DNA of 64,000 bases, taken from the NCBI RefSeq assembly GCF_018320785.1, contig NC_054866.1:27567000-27630999 (forward strand), in the 5' to 3' direction. Below are positions 47,466 through 54,332 of this stretch, one piece after another. The translations under genes were made by a program, and so were the position numbers. Under the pieces are notes generated by a model. That model was given only the letters and a program-made list of their open reading frames with translations. It did not search any database and was not told where the DNA came from. Source of the stretch: Cheilinus undulatus (lineage: Eukaryota; Chordata; Actinopteri; Labriformes; Labridae). Position 1 is the stretch's first letter. The number at the start of each line of letters is the position of its first letter.

Positions 47466-50400
47466 TTCTGGCATTTAGCAAACAGAAATGTTTTTGGAAA
47501 TCTTGGCCTAAAACAGGAAAAGTTTAGTCTGATATAATGTCAGATAGTGAGAAAAAAAGGTTATGTGTCTTTTTATACAGTGTATGTAAACTTCTGGTTT
47601 CAACTGTATAACTTTTACTTTCATTCTTTTCTTAACTATTTCACTGCATTCTTCTTAATGAAATTCTTTTCTTCACACTGAGGCTTTAATCTAATCAAAC
47701 GGCCCATGCTACTTAACAAGTCCCACATAATCCAACCCAACCATGCTGCTCTCTGTCAGAGTTACACATCCTGTCACAAGTGATCACAGAACAGTGGCTA
47801 TTAAATCAGGAAGTCAGACCAGTGTTTCATGATAAAGTCATGAGTGTTTGATATAAATGGTGCACAACCAAGGAAAAGTATACTGGTAGCAGAGCTATCC
47901 TTTCAAACAAGAAGAAAGCAATTATATTACAATAAAAAAATATAAACAAAATTCAGACAGAAAAGCACAGCTGAAGCTGCAGAATGTAAGAGATACCTAG
48001 AAAAAAAACTGTGAATATTATTGTTCCAGTATTAGGCGTCATTGATCAGTCTCAGATGTAGGATGATATCCATATGCAAAATCAATGCAATGCTTATAAC
48101 TTACTTGGAGATAACAGTAAAGAGAAAATAGTGAGGCAATGCATAGAGTCTGTAAAACTGTAGGCACATTATTTGCAGTTACACATGCAATATACTGCAC
48201 AAGAAGCTGAATAAGGCTGTCTCAAAATTTTCATTATTGTAATATTTTCCAGTAATATTTGCTCATTTTTAACCATTATTATTGAAACCAAAGCTTTAAG
48301 ACATGCAAATCATCAGCCACGTTTTTTTAACCAAAAACTGTCAGAGCAAAAGAAAAAGAACTTCCCTAATCACAATATTACACTGGCAACTTCTAGGTTA
48401 ACTTTCATGCATTTAATGATGCAATTTTGGTATAAAAACAAGAAATTACTAATTATCAGGTGCTAATTCTGGTATCATGACCAAATAAAATTCATAGTAT
48501 TTCGACAGCTCTTCAGCTTAAAGTGCCAGTACTCAGAGCTACAATACATGATCTGATAAACTGCCGCAACCTCTCCAAAAAACTGTTTATATCTGAAGAA
48601 CAATTGTGAGGGCCATTAATAATGGACACAATCATTGAAAACATAGCTCTTATGGAGATTAAAAGAAAATAACCCATAAACATTAAATTTCTTTAGAAAT
48701 TGCTAAGATTTTGTTTGTAAGAGAGTTGGAGAAATATGTGAGAAAAGACTGTAAGGTCGCTGGGCTGCTGACTGTTGACTGCCACTAAGTTCATGGGTTG
48801 AAGTAAGGGTGGGCAATTTTTTCAAGTGCACTCTGTGTATCGAGTTTTTGTCCACATGAGATGTATAAAATGACTGTATCGCTATCATGGAGTATAAGTT
48901 GTGTAGGAGTTTTAAGCTGTCAGCTTGTAATTCTCTGGAGTTTCGCTACTCCTACTGTCTCCTTTGCCCCTCTCTCAGAAGAGAGATACTCCCCACCCAT
49001 CAAGAAAACTCCCCTCCTCACATGCGAAGATGCATTCAGTTTCCTCCTGAAACTCTATGAATTTACATTGTTTGGCCACGGAAAAGTGCTTTCACATTTT
49101 TTTCACATTTAGTATCTTCTTTTCAACAATTAATTGATTTGGGCTTCATAATCATCCCATGCACGAGCACGCATGCTGATTGTTTAAGCCAGACTGGAGT
49201 TAGCTGTGCCCAGATGCAGCTGAGTCACGTTTGTTGAACAAGTTGAGGCTTAAGTGGAAGTTATAGCTAATTCAAGTCAGGCCAATTCAGGAAGGCTCAG
49301 CCTTTGTTAGCTACTTTAAATGAACCCCCCCCCCCTTGTATTTTGTAATCTTGTCCCTTGATTTTCACGTCCAGTTTGACTTCCTGGTGTTTTCCCTCCA
49401 CTGTGATCGTGCCATTAGTCTCACCTGTGCTTGAGTCTGAGCCTCACCTGCATCCCGTTATCCCTGTGTGTATTCACTCTTTGTGCTCCTGTTCTTCTGT
49501 GTTAGATCATCATATGTCTCTGCTCATTATTCTCCCTGTGTATCCTATTTTGTGATTTCTGGGTTTTTGGATTTGTGTTTTGGATTTTCCTGTGGACTGA
49601 GTTGTTTTAAGTATTCTATTCTAACCTTTGATCTTTTATTTGAATAAATCATTTATTGTTTTCAACATTTGGGTCCTCCTTTATGTTTTTCATTTTTGAT
49701 AAATGACAAATTGTAATTATGATCCTTTTGTATAATCAACAATAGTAAACATAACATGAAACATTTAATAACTTCCCATACACAATAAGGCTGTAAGATT
49801 ATTATTGAATTTTTTTCTTTTTCTTCTTTCACAGTATTGTTTATTTTTATTTGTAAAAGCTTGCAGTCTTCTTAGACATAAAAGTGTGCTAGAATTATCC
49901 TGATATTGATTTTACCCTTTCTCCATACAAAATTTAAAAAAAGAAAAATCCAATAGATGGTTCTACTGCAATCATCATTCTGGTGTTATTTTATGCATCA
50001 AAGGGTTGAATTAGACATTTAGCAGTAAATTTAGCAGGTAAAAATATTGCATTATATATTGTAATTTTAGTTTTAGGCTTCATTGCCCAGATCCCTTTTC
50101 TAGTGGGTGATTTTAGCCATTCCTGGGATATCAAAGTGTTATATACAACAATTGAAATCTAAAAAGGTTATATTTGAGTCCAAATGGAATTTTGCACCAA
50201 ATCTAAAGAATATCCCATGTGGTGTTTCTGAGATATCCCATTCACAAGAATAATGTGTACATGATGGACAGATTGATAGAAATGGACACATTGGGGGGGG
50301 GGGGGGGGGGTCCAAACAGGAACTTTGGACTATGGCATAAAAGTTGTAAACTACTGTGCAAATAGTAGTTTTGCATGTTTATGGACAAAGTAACTGTTCC

Positions 50401-52879
50401 AAAACAAATATAGAGTCACACAGGAGCCAAAATAACTACACATATCCAACATCGTAAGAACTGGGACAAGTAGATCCCCGTTATTCAATAATTATAACCA
50501 GAGCACGTTTTTATTCCTTCCTGTTCATCTGACCAAAACTCCTTTTATGCCCTGTGTCTTTACGAACAAATGACATGAGGCTGCAGCAAAGACAGGAGAA
50601 GAACAGAACCTTTGGGTTGTCCATGCACTAAGTGGCTGTAATGTGACTGTCCATTGTTTTCAGTGGTGCTTGTAAAGATATAAGCCATGGTCTAACACAG
50701 CATCACATCCTCTAGCTGGCTATGATGTGGTTACATGAAATAAGCAGTGCAAATAAGAGTCACGTTACACCAATGATCTGGCAAAGATCCACCAATGTAA
50801 AAAAAAAGCACAGTGGCTCTGGAATATTATTTTTTATATTTCTGGAATATAACTGAAATATTTATTCTGAATAGATTAACCTTAAACACAAATAAACCAA
50901 TTTAGCATACAATCCAACAATTTGATAAATTGTTGAAAGTTAAGCTGACTATGCAGCAATATTGCCTCATAGATTTATTACACACTGGGCTTTATCTTCC
51001 TCTGGTGCTCCATCAGAATTTATTGAATGTTGTATAAACTCCTTAGTGAGTAGCCAATACTATAAACTTTAAACAGCTTCTCTCTTTCTGCTTCTCTGTT
51101 ACTGCTTAGTAAATAAACCTTATGGAGAGTCATTTTAATTCAATAACAGTTATCAAATAACAATAAGACGTATGCTGCATCTCATCATCTCTTGTTGCTC
51201 TACTGATTTGGATACTACTGGTGAAATTTCTTTCTAGAAAGAGTCATGAATGATGCCCATTAAATTCAGCCAGTAATGAATAACTTTCTGGGAAAAGCGT
51301 CCTGCTCTTTAGCCGATTTGCAACAATGGTTCACATTGTGACATTTTCATTCAGGGCTTTCAATTGTTTTCTTTTCTTATTGTAAGAGCCAAGCAAGCTG
51401 TGGCCCCATTGTGATTAAAGATCACTAAAAAGCGATTTGCGTTTAGATTGTGTGAAAATTTGAACAAAGCCTCTTTCTGACCTGTGACCCGCTTTATTTC
51501 TTAGCTCATTGATGTCACACATCTAATACATTTGTGCTAGAGCCACAAACAAACATGCTGTTTAACATCATTTTTAAGAGGGACGCCTAGAAGCAGTAAC
51601 AATATCCATGCACTAAAATGGACAGATTGTGAAGATTGAGTCCTGAGGAACATAAAACACTAAGACACTGAAGCACCAAAGTTCTAGTCTAATGACTGGA
51701 ATTAACAAAAATCAGAGAATAACAATGAGCACCAGATTAGAGTCGAACAGGCTGTGCCATGTCCCACCCAGCCAGTTCGAGGAGCGAAACAATCCTGAGA
51801 AAACATAAAATACAGCCCTGCCATTGCCATCAGTATTATGATAAGCTGCTTGAACACCATTGTCTCAAGTTACTTTCATGTGGGGAAAAAGAAACAAGTG
51901 TCTGATCTCATTTAGGGCTTTACCAACTTTCATGTTGTTGGTGACAGACAAAGAAGCCAAAGAAAAGAGTAAAACTTTATTATCTTAATCTTTCTACAGA
52001 GAGAAACGATAAAGACAACTTAGTAGACTAACACATTTAGAATGTCATTTGCTGAAGTGAGTTTGATTCAGGGGTCTTTGAACAACTGCTACTGTTCAAG
52101 AACACAAAGAAATCTCCTTTTATTCATCCTTTTGAATCTCCTCAGAGTATTTGCCTCTTGAATATTCAAGAAATATGCTTTTACATTTGAAGAAACTCTG
52201 AGGCAGTTCTTTTTTATTTGAAAGAAGTTTCTGTACTTTACTCTTAATATTGAGGCTCTGCCCTCATTCATAAATTAAATGCACCCTTGTTGAAGCAGAC
52301 CATAAAAATCAAAACATGAACGCACTTTAGCAGTAAAGAGTATTTTAATCTTATTACCCCTACGATGTGATCGGCAGGGTCTGTTTGTTAGTTTGTTTGT
52401 TAGCAACATAACTCAAAAAGTTATGGACAGATTTTGATGAATTTTCAGGAAATGTCAGAAATGGCATAGGGAAGAACTGATTAGATTTTGGGAGTGATCC
52501 AGATCACCATCTGGATCCAGGAATTTTTTAAAGGATTCTGTACTATTGGGAGATAGGGCTAATGGCGGAGGTCTGTGCTCCCCAAGTGCTTATAAAGCAA
52601 TGCTAAGGACATTTGGCCTACAAATCACATGCAATTTTTTCACACAACAAATATGATTCACAACTTTAATGTTTTTCCTTCCATAGACTTTACTCAAAAC
52701 AATTTTTGCTTTTATTTCATCAATAATAATAAAAAAAAGCAAACTGATTTCCCTCATTGGTTTATTAGGAAAAAAATGTCCTTTTTGGGAAAAACCTAAG
52801 CTGTAAACTGCAGTTGTTTTTGTATTGACTATAAAGGTTGCCTTTTTGTTAACATACGCTTAATCAATGCTGGCAGCCA

Positions 52880-52913
<34 letters not shown>

Positions 52914-54255
52914 GATTTTCTTAGGTAACTACATTTCATCTTCATTTTTCTATCATATTTTTGCAGTGGAGGGACAATAAAGCATGTGATTAATGTGATT
53001 TAAGAAATAAATGCACTAATTATGGGCCTTATCAGATTACCGTGGAAGAATTAATGCTGGTAGCCCTAACAAAGTTTTCAAGATACCAGAATTTTGAATT
53101 TCCATTGAATAGCTAAAATCAGACGATATCAATACCTGTTTCAATAAGGCAAACAAAAACTGATTTTGTGGATACACAAAACTGGAAAATATGTTTTTCT
53201 TTATTTTAAATTTCCAACCTGCACATATAAAGTCTCACTAACAGTTAGCCCATACTGAATTTTTTACAGTATTGCTTATGCGATAAAAGACAAAATAAAT
53301 GAGATATTTTTCACAAAAAGAAACATTTAGTTTCTACCTAAGAATCAAACATTCCTCTGAATAATCATGAATAAACAAGAAGAAGTGTTTGCAGTGATTT
53401 CTCTCTCTATATTTTCAGCTTTACTCAGATAAGACAGCTGAAGAGAGAGAGCGGGGGAAAGACACGCACCAAACATCACTGATACTGGGAATAGATCCTG
53501 TGACCAGTGCGCTGAGGACCATAGCCTCAGCACATGGGCGCTCGCTCTACCCACCTAGCAAAACTAGCACCCTATTTTCTACTTTTCTTCAAAGAGCACA
53601 GTAATACCCCCCACCACCACCATCATTTTCCCCCCATTTATCTCAGTAAACTACGCAGCATGCTGTCTGGACATTATTTACGCTGATATTAAAGCACAGT
53701 TATCACAAACAGTTATCACAGACAGTTTTCATGGGATGGGGATTTTTATCACAGTTTCATCTCTACCTGGCATAAAGATAACCTAAGTAATCTAAGCTAA
53801 CATTACAGAAGCTGATCTTGTATGAAAACTGTGAACCACTGACACCCAAGTGCAGTAAACTATTTGACCTCAAAGGAAAGAACTAAGGTCATGTGAAATC
53901 CTTCATATTTCTGAACAGGAATTCCTCACTAGTGACCTTAGGAATAAAAATATGAACTCTTTCTCTGCAAGCTATAATAAACAGCAGTATCCCTCTCATA
54001 TCTTCATCATCATCAGTTTGAAAGACTTGTGTAATTTGGTTATTTAGTTACTGGTACATGCATACCAGTATGCATGCAAGCATACATAATTTAAACATGT
54101 GACCGCTCTCTAGCCCACTGTCTCTCACCCGCACACTCATCCTAGAAATGTTGGTTTTGTACCTTTAGGCTGGGGCAGGGAGTAGAGCGTGGCTGTCTGG
54201 CGACGACGGCGTCACTGCGCCCATTCCCCTGTGTGCGTCCCTGCTCAGCTCCCAT
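15699..54255 (-). CDS. slco1c1: Solute carrier organic anion transporter 1C1-like (OATP1C1; fourteen coding exons, 701 aa)
   Basis: Minus-strand exons: 54255-54163, 44124-43983, 37934-37802, 36022-35901, 35509-35363, 33174-33076, 32198-31950, 29868-29704, 26474-26279, 25080-24915, 23026-22854, 18196-18132, 17916-17799, 15936-15699 (2106 nt). All phases join without a stop. OATP1C1 carries thyroxine and organic anions across plasma membranes, notably in brain capillaries and choroid plexus. Seen: conserved N-terminal block [17 protein letters not shown] in exon 2; the OATP signature [13 protein letters not shown] at residues 254-266; the cysteine-rich Kazal-like loop from about C464 to beyond C511; twelve membrane segments expected for the family. 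Human OATP1C1 has 712 aa. Exon 2 ([20 protein letters not shown]) looks closest to SLCO1C1, but fish have additional SLCO1 paralogues (1d, 1e, 1f), so family is certain and exact orthology likely. The 38.6-kb span is mostly intron filled with mobile elements. Confidence 0.94.
16120..17275 (+). mobile_element. LINE 3' fragment with decayed reverse-transcriptase end
   Basis: In the last slco1c1 intron, antisense to it. Translation in broken frames gives the C-terminal part of a non-LTR reverse transcriptase: [14 protein letters not shown] near 16230, [20 protein letters not shown] at 16360-16430, then LPEIFK and SVRNRGVQL at 16710-16865. Many stops and shifts. The 3' end at about 17255-17275 (GCTAAATAAATGAAAC) looks like a LINE tail. 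An L2/CR1/Rex1-type clade is likely; exact clade not determined. Confidence 0.75.
17799..17916 (-). CDS. slco1c1: slco1c1 coding exon 13
   Basis: Residues 584-623. Acceptor TCCTGCAG, donor GTACAC, phase 2 out. Contains [21 protein letters not shown], the conserved loop between the last two membrane segments, with cysteines matching the family. Confidence 0.95.
18132..18196 (-). CDS. slco1c1: slco1c1 coding exon 12
   Basis: Residues 562-584. Acceptor TTTGCAG, donor GTAAGA, phase 1 out. Encodes [20 protein letters not shown], a conserved OATP block. Only 65 bases long. Confidence 0.94.
19640..20155 (+). mobile_element. L2-like LINE 3' end
   Basis: A readable C-terminal reverse-transcriptase segment ([20 protein letters not shown], then [20 protein letters not shown]) at 19700-19865 is followed by a 3' UTR ending CTATATAAATAAGGTTATTA, the typical 3' end of L2-clade LINEs. 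5'-truncated. In slco1c1 intron 11, antisense to it. Confidence 0.8.
20161..20387 (+). mobile_element. MITE-like repeat, copy 1
   Basis: Shares most of its length with 52353-52580, in the same orientation: GTTAGCAACATAACTCAAAA, GGAAGAACTGATTAGA, GGGAGTGATCC, GATCACC, CTGGATCCAGGA and CTGTACTATTGGGAGATAGG are common. It keeps the left terminus (ACCTCTGCCAAGGAGG). The motif set is widespread in fish and other aquatic animal genomes. Non-coding. Confidence 0.8.
20520..22160. other. slco1c1 intron 11 interior without recognised elements
   Basis: AT-rich DNA with no recognisable exon. The minus-strand open frame at 21662-21874 lies over an A-run (21695-21708) and has no motif. Short repeated words exist (TGAGCTAATTGAGCTAATTG at 20992; AACTGAAAAGTGAAAAGTGA at 21489) but no clear mobile element. 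Confidence 0.4.
22166..22305. repeat. Imperfect inverted repeat around GGACTGAGGACTG
   Basis: CAGTCCTCAGTCTT at about 22180-22193 and GAGGACTGAGGACTG at about 22278-22292 are near-inverse copies separated by about 85 bases; TCGGTCTT and AAGACCGA pair as well. It could fold as a stem or be the end of a small mobile element; no target duplication seen. Confidence 0.5.
22854..23026 (-). CDS. slco1c1: slco1c1 coding exon 11
   Basis: Residues 505-562. Acceptor GTGCAG, donor GTCAGA, phase 2 out. Completes the cysteine-rich loop ([10 protein letters not shown]) and enters the next membrane segment ([19 protein letters not shown]). Confidence 0.95.
23605..23935. repeat. Degenerate GATAC/ACAATA-rich minisatellite
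   Basis: Words such as GATACAATA, GTAACAATACAGTAC, ACATGTAACATGTAACATG and GATATGATATGATATGATATG follow one another over about 330 bases. Non-coding; the open frame across it (23480-23842, minus) only reflects the repeat. Confidence 0.7.
24566..24616. repeat. AAAT-type microsatellite
   Basis: Repeated AAATAAAT and ATAAATAAATAT units, interrupted by GTATAT. Confidence 0.75.
24915..25080 (-). CDS. slco1c1: slco1c1 coding exon 10 (Kazal-like loop)
   Basis: Residues 449-504. Acceptor CCCTCCAG, donor GTGAGT, phase 0 out. Encodes most of the large extracellular loop, with cysteines at about 464, 468, 470, 479, 490 and 494 in the Kazal-type pattern ([19 protein letters not shown]). Confidence 0.96.
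26279..26474 (-). CDS. slco1c1: slco1c1 coding exon 9
   Basis: Residues 384-449. Acceptor ATCTTAG, donor GTGAGT, phase 2 out. Contains [28 protein letters not shown] and [14 protein letters not shown]. Confidence 0.96.
26731..26756. repeat. TGG microsatellite in the LINE 5' UTR
   Basis: About seven GTG/TGG units followed by a G-run, expanded within the 5' part of the Rex3-like element. Confidence 0.8.
27130..29090 (+). pseudogene. Broken endonuclease / reverse transcriptase of the Rex3-like LINE
   Basis: Open segments in different frames (27399-27836, 27871-28338, 28239-28817, 28847-29077) together cover the N-terminal endonuclease start, fingers and palm of the reverse transcriptase with FADD, and the C-terminal region ([20 protein letters not shown]). 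The endonuclease lacks its second half because of the deletion near 27570, and in-frame continuity is lost at about 27830, 28290 and 28820. Full-length family members encode roughly 1000 aa. It cannot make an active protein. Confidence 0.88.
29704..29868 (-). CDS. slco1c1: slco1c1 coding exon 8
   Basis: Residues 329-384. Acceptor CTCAACAG, donor GTATGG, phase 1 out. Contains [28 protein letters not shown] and [10 protein letters not shown]. Confidence 0.94.
29952..30423. mobile_element. CAGTGTTAAT-ended element rich in TTTTAGTC words
   Basis: Left end CAGTGTTAAT (29952-29961) and right end ATTAACACTG (30414-30423) are perfect inverted copies. The interior holds many copies of TTTTAGTC (about eight recognisable), a hallmark of a repeat family common in fish. 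Flanks GACATAAA and CTTGTAAA match only in part as an 8-bp duplication. Probably a hAT-type non-autonomous element; no coding sequence. Confidence 0.65.
30708..30726. repeat. CTGT microsatellite
   Basis: Four to five CTGT units (CTGTCTGTCTGTCTGTCTG). Confidence 0.8.
30925..31430 (+). mobile_element. Possible LINE 5' fragment (ORF1 region)
   Basis: In slco1c1 intron 7, antisense to it. The stretch from about 31100 (TTAGCCTCCC, CTTCTCCCGGACTGCTTAGT, GTGCCAGATGTTCGG) to about 31400 reads in one frame as a short cysteine-containing start followed by [13 protein letters not shown]. This resembles the start of ORF1 of an L2-like fish LINE. I rely on recall of that family's 5' end; no full domain is present. 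Confidence 0.45.
31612..31690. repeat. Short dispersed repeat (AATCAGCTTTGTTGGCTAAG)
   Basis: The words TCAGAATCAGCTTT, GGCTAAGTACGCTT and CAAGGAATTTGACTCTGGTT resemble a dispersed repeat end often seen in fish genomes. Family not assigned. Confidence 0.4.
31950..32198 (-). CDS. slco1c1: slco1c1 coding exon 7 (OATP signature)
   Basis: Residues 246-329. Acceptor CTTAACAG, donor GTAAGG, phase 1 out. Carries the family signature [13 protein letters not shown], a membrane segment ending [10 protein letters not shown], and a charged intracellular loop. Confidence 0.95.
33076..33174 (-). CDS. slco1c1: slco1c1 coding exon 6
   Basis: Residues 213-246. Acceptor GTCCTAG, donor GTAAGT, phase 1 out. 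Contains [20 protein letters not shown]. Confidence 0.95.
33440..33966. repeat. Degenerate pyrimidine-rich minisatellite, unit about 20-28 bp
   Basis: The words TTTTTGCCACTTTTAACCCA and variants recur about twenty times with drifting spacing, and the stretch ends directly at a long TA microsatellite. The plus-strand open frames here (33495-33821, 33524-33760) exist only because the repeat rarely contains stops. Confidence 0.75.
33968..34030. repeat. TA microsatellite
   Basis: About 31 uninterrupted TA units, the longest pure microsatellite in the window. It lies in slco1c1 intron 5. Confidence 0.97.
35363..35509 (-). CDS. slco1c1: slco1c1 coding exon 5
   Basis: Residues 164-213. Acceptor TCCTGCAG, donor GTATGT, phase 1 out. 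Contains the strongly conserved [18 protein letters not shown]. Confidence 0.96.
35901..36022 (-). CDS. slco1c1: slco1c1 coding exon 4
   Basis: Residues 123-164. Acceptor TTTTTCAG, donor GTGAGT, phase 1 out. Encodes the variable extracellular loop ([20 protein letters not shown]) with a possible N-glycosylation site NST. Confidence 0.9.
36146..36195. repeat. Short repeat end (ACTTTATTATCCCAAGGGAA)
   Basis: GATAAATACTTTATTATCCC followed by AAGGGAAATTCAAG resembles the 3' end of a retroelement-derived repeat common in fishes. No larger element can be traced around it. Confidence 0.4.
37216..37630 (+). mobile_element. Dispersed repeat, copy A (pairs with 56072-56496)
   Basis: This stretch and 56072-56496 share, in order: AGTGCTGCA, AGTA followed by TTGAAAGG, ACAGAAA, CCTGCAGAAA, GTAGAAG, ACCTTTAT, TTTTATATTTT, AGAAATACACACTT, AAGCAAGTAG and a final ATATTGTG-like end. 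Same orientation. Non-coding; ends rich in ATTG/CAAT suggest a MITE with degenerate termini. Confidence 0.7.
37802..37934 (-). CDS. slco1c1: slco1c1 coding exon 3
   Basis: Residues 79-123. Acceptor CATCCAG. Contains [19 protein letters not shown]. The donor that keeps frame with exon 4 is GTTGGT at 37801, giving GRYKFE across the join; the stronger-looking GTAAAA five bases further would bring a stop in the next exon. Confidence 0.93.
38566..38582. repeat. Short GA microsatellite
   Basis: Six to eight GA units (GAGAGAGAGAGAG) in slco1c1 intron 2. Confidence 0.7.
39025..39038. promoter_or_regulatory. Perfect palindromic X-box (RFX-type site)
   Basis: GTTGCCTTGGCAAC has two perfect inverted half-sites GTTGCC and GGCAAC with a 2-base spacer, matching the known RFX-factor consensus. 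A further half-site GTTGCC (within GTTGCCAAGGCCA) lies at 39058-39070, about 20 bases downstream. It is in slco1c1 intron 2. Whether it is bound is unknown. Confidence 0.55.
41090..42832. mobile_element. Possible hAT-like element with GATACC/GGTATC ends
   Basis: The left end (TATAGGGATGCATTGATACC, then AAGTACAAGTACTTTAA) resembles the reverse complement of 42790-42832 (ATAGGG, then GCCGATACCGAG and GAGTACTCGTAC). The left-end motif is typical of a non-autonomous element family in fish. No target duplication found and the ends are far apart for such an element, so the pairing is tentative. Confidence 0.4.
41782..41865. repeat. Three tandem copies of a 28-bp unit
   Basis: The unit CTGCAGGGAGAAAACGTTCC followed by TTTTCATA is repeated at 41782, 41810 and 41838. 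The first two copies are identical and the third differs only near its end (TTTTAACA). There are no spacers between copies. An open frame of 96 codons crosses it but 28 is not a multiple of three, so each copy is read in a different frame, which argues against coding. Confidence 0.9.
43983..44124 (-). CDS. slco1c1: slco1c1 coding exon 2
   Basis: Residues 32-79. Acceptor TCTCCCAG, donor GTGAGT, phase 1 out. First membrane segment ([15 protein letters not shown]) and the conserved [19 protein letters not shown] block. Its first codon is ATG, a possible alternative start. Confidence 0.95.
44739..45431. mobile_element. TTAA-flanked non-autonomous element with central palindrome
   Basis: TTAA at 44735-44738 is followed by AGACCCTGTAAAG; TTAA at 45432-45435 is preceded by CTTAAAGGGTCT, whose reverse complement is AGACCCTTTAAG. 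Ends and target fit piggyBac- or Kolobok-type elements. At 45233-45256 lies a perfect palindrome: TGGGCTCATGA, two bases, then TCATGAGCCCA. No transposase. In slco1c1 intron 1. Confidence 0.7.
45490..46060 (-). mobile_element. L2-like LINE fragment
   Basis: On the minus strand 45759-45559 reads [20 protein letters not shown], then [15 protein letters not shown] and [20 protein letters not shown], the C-terminal region of an L2/CR1-like reverse transcriptase. Sequence up to about 46060 looks like upstream parts of the same or a linked repeat, but the frame is not readable there. In slco1c1 intron 1, same orientation as the gene. Confidence 0.7.
46532..47400 (-). pseudogene. Broken Tc1-like transposase
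   Basis: Reading from 47375 down, pieces of the N-terminal DNA-binding region appear in more than one frame ([10 protein letters not shown]-like sequence, then [18 protein letters not shown] and [11 protein letters not shown]). At 46774-46532 the catalytic end reads [10 protein letters not shown] and [15 protein letters not shown]. The family normally has PIENLW; here the catalytic Glu codon is GAC (46603-46601), giving Asp. Together with frame changes this makes the copy inactive. Confidence 0.85.
47425..47461. repeat. CT microsatellite
   Basis: About 18 uninterrupted CT units inside the Tc1-like element. Confidence 0.95.
49190..49670 (+). repeat. Possible retroelement-derived segment
   Basis: A C-run (49325-49335) is followed by sequence of the kind CTCACCTGTGCTTGAGTCTG, CTCACCTGCATCCCGTTATC and, at the end, GAATAAATCATTTATTG. 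This style resembles the LTR or 3' end of retroelements known in fish, but I see no paired LTR and no coding sequence, so it stays tentative. Confidence 0.3.
50293..50310. repeat. G homopolymer (18 G)
   Basis: An uninterrupted run of G on the plus strand in slco1c1 intron 1. Length calls in such runs are often inaccurate. Confidence 0.9.
52353..52580 (+). mobile_element. MITE-like repeat, copy 2
   Basis: Partner of 20161-20387. This copy keeps the right terminus (TGGCGGAGGTCTG), which is the inverse of the left terminus kept by copy 1 (ACCTCTGCCA), while its own left end is worn (ACCCCTACGATGTGATCG). In slco1c1 intron 1. Confidence 0.8.
53395..53560 (-). mobile_element. tRNA-derived SINE
   Basis: On the minus strand the head reads GTGGGTAGAGCGAGCGCCCA (A-box-like) and, about 45 bases on, GGATCTATTCC (degenerate B box; consensus GGTTCGATTCC). 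The body has GAGGCTATGGTCCTCAGCGC, then a CT-rich segment (CCCCCGCTCTCTCTCTTCAG). This matches a tRNA-derived SINE family widespread in teleosts. In slco1c1 intron 1. Confidence 0.75.
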
Positions 54256-54332
54256 CCTCCAAGATGGTTTCTGTCACTCCTTAGCAGAAGTCTCCCAAGT
54301 AATGCAATTTCTTGGCACTGATGCATGCAATC
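54163..54332 (-). CDS. slco1c1: slco1c1 first coding exon (CDS 54255-54163) with 5' UTR
   Basis: Residues 1-31, starting [10 protein letters not shown] and ending PCPSLK at a GTACAA donor, phase 0. The tail SLK followed by exon 2 fits the human protein, where LK precedes the first membrane segment. A TTTGCAG acceptor ends at 54333, so a further untranslated exon should lie upstream. The cytoplasmic N-terminus is poorly conserved, so this exon rests on its splice site, open frame and join. Confidence 0.75.

Larger units (their letters stand above)
46350..47606 (-). mobile_element. Tc1-like DNA transposon with TA flanks
   Basis: The ends CAGCTGAAAGCAGAAGTTTA (46350) and, reversed, CAGTTGAAACCAGAAGTTTA (from 47606) pair for at least 130 bases, and both sides share TTGCTAAATGCCAGAATAAT further in. 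TA lies directly outside each end (46348-46349 and 47607-47608). The decayed transposase runs on the minus strand. A CT microsatellite (47425-47461) has expanded beside the right inner terminal repeat. Confidence 0.92.
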
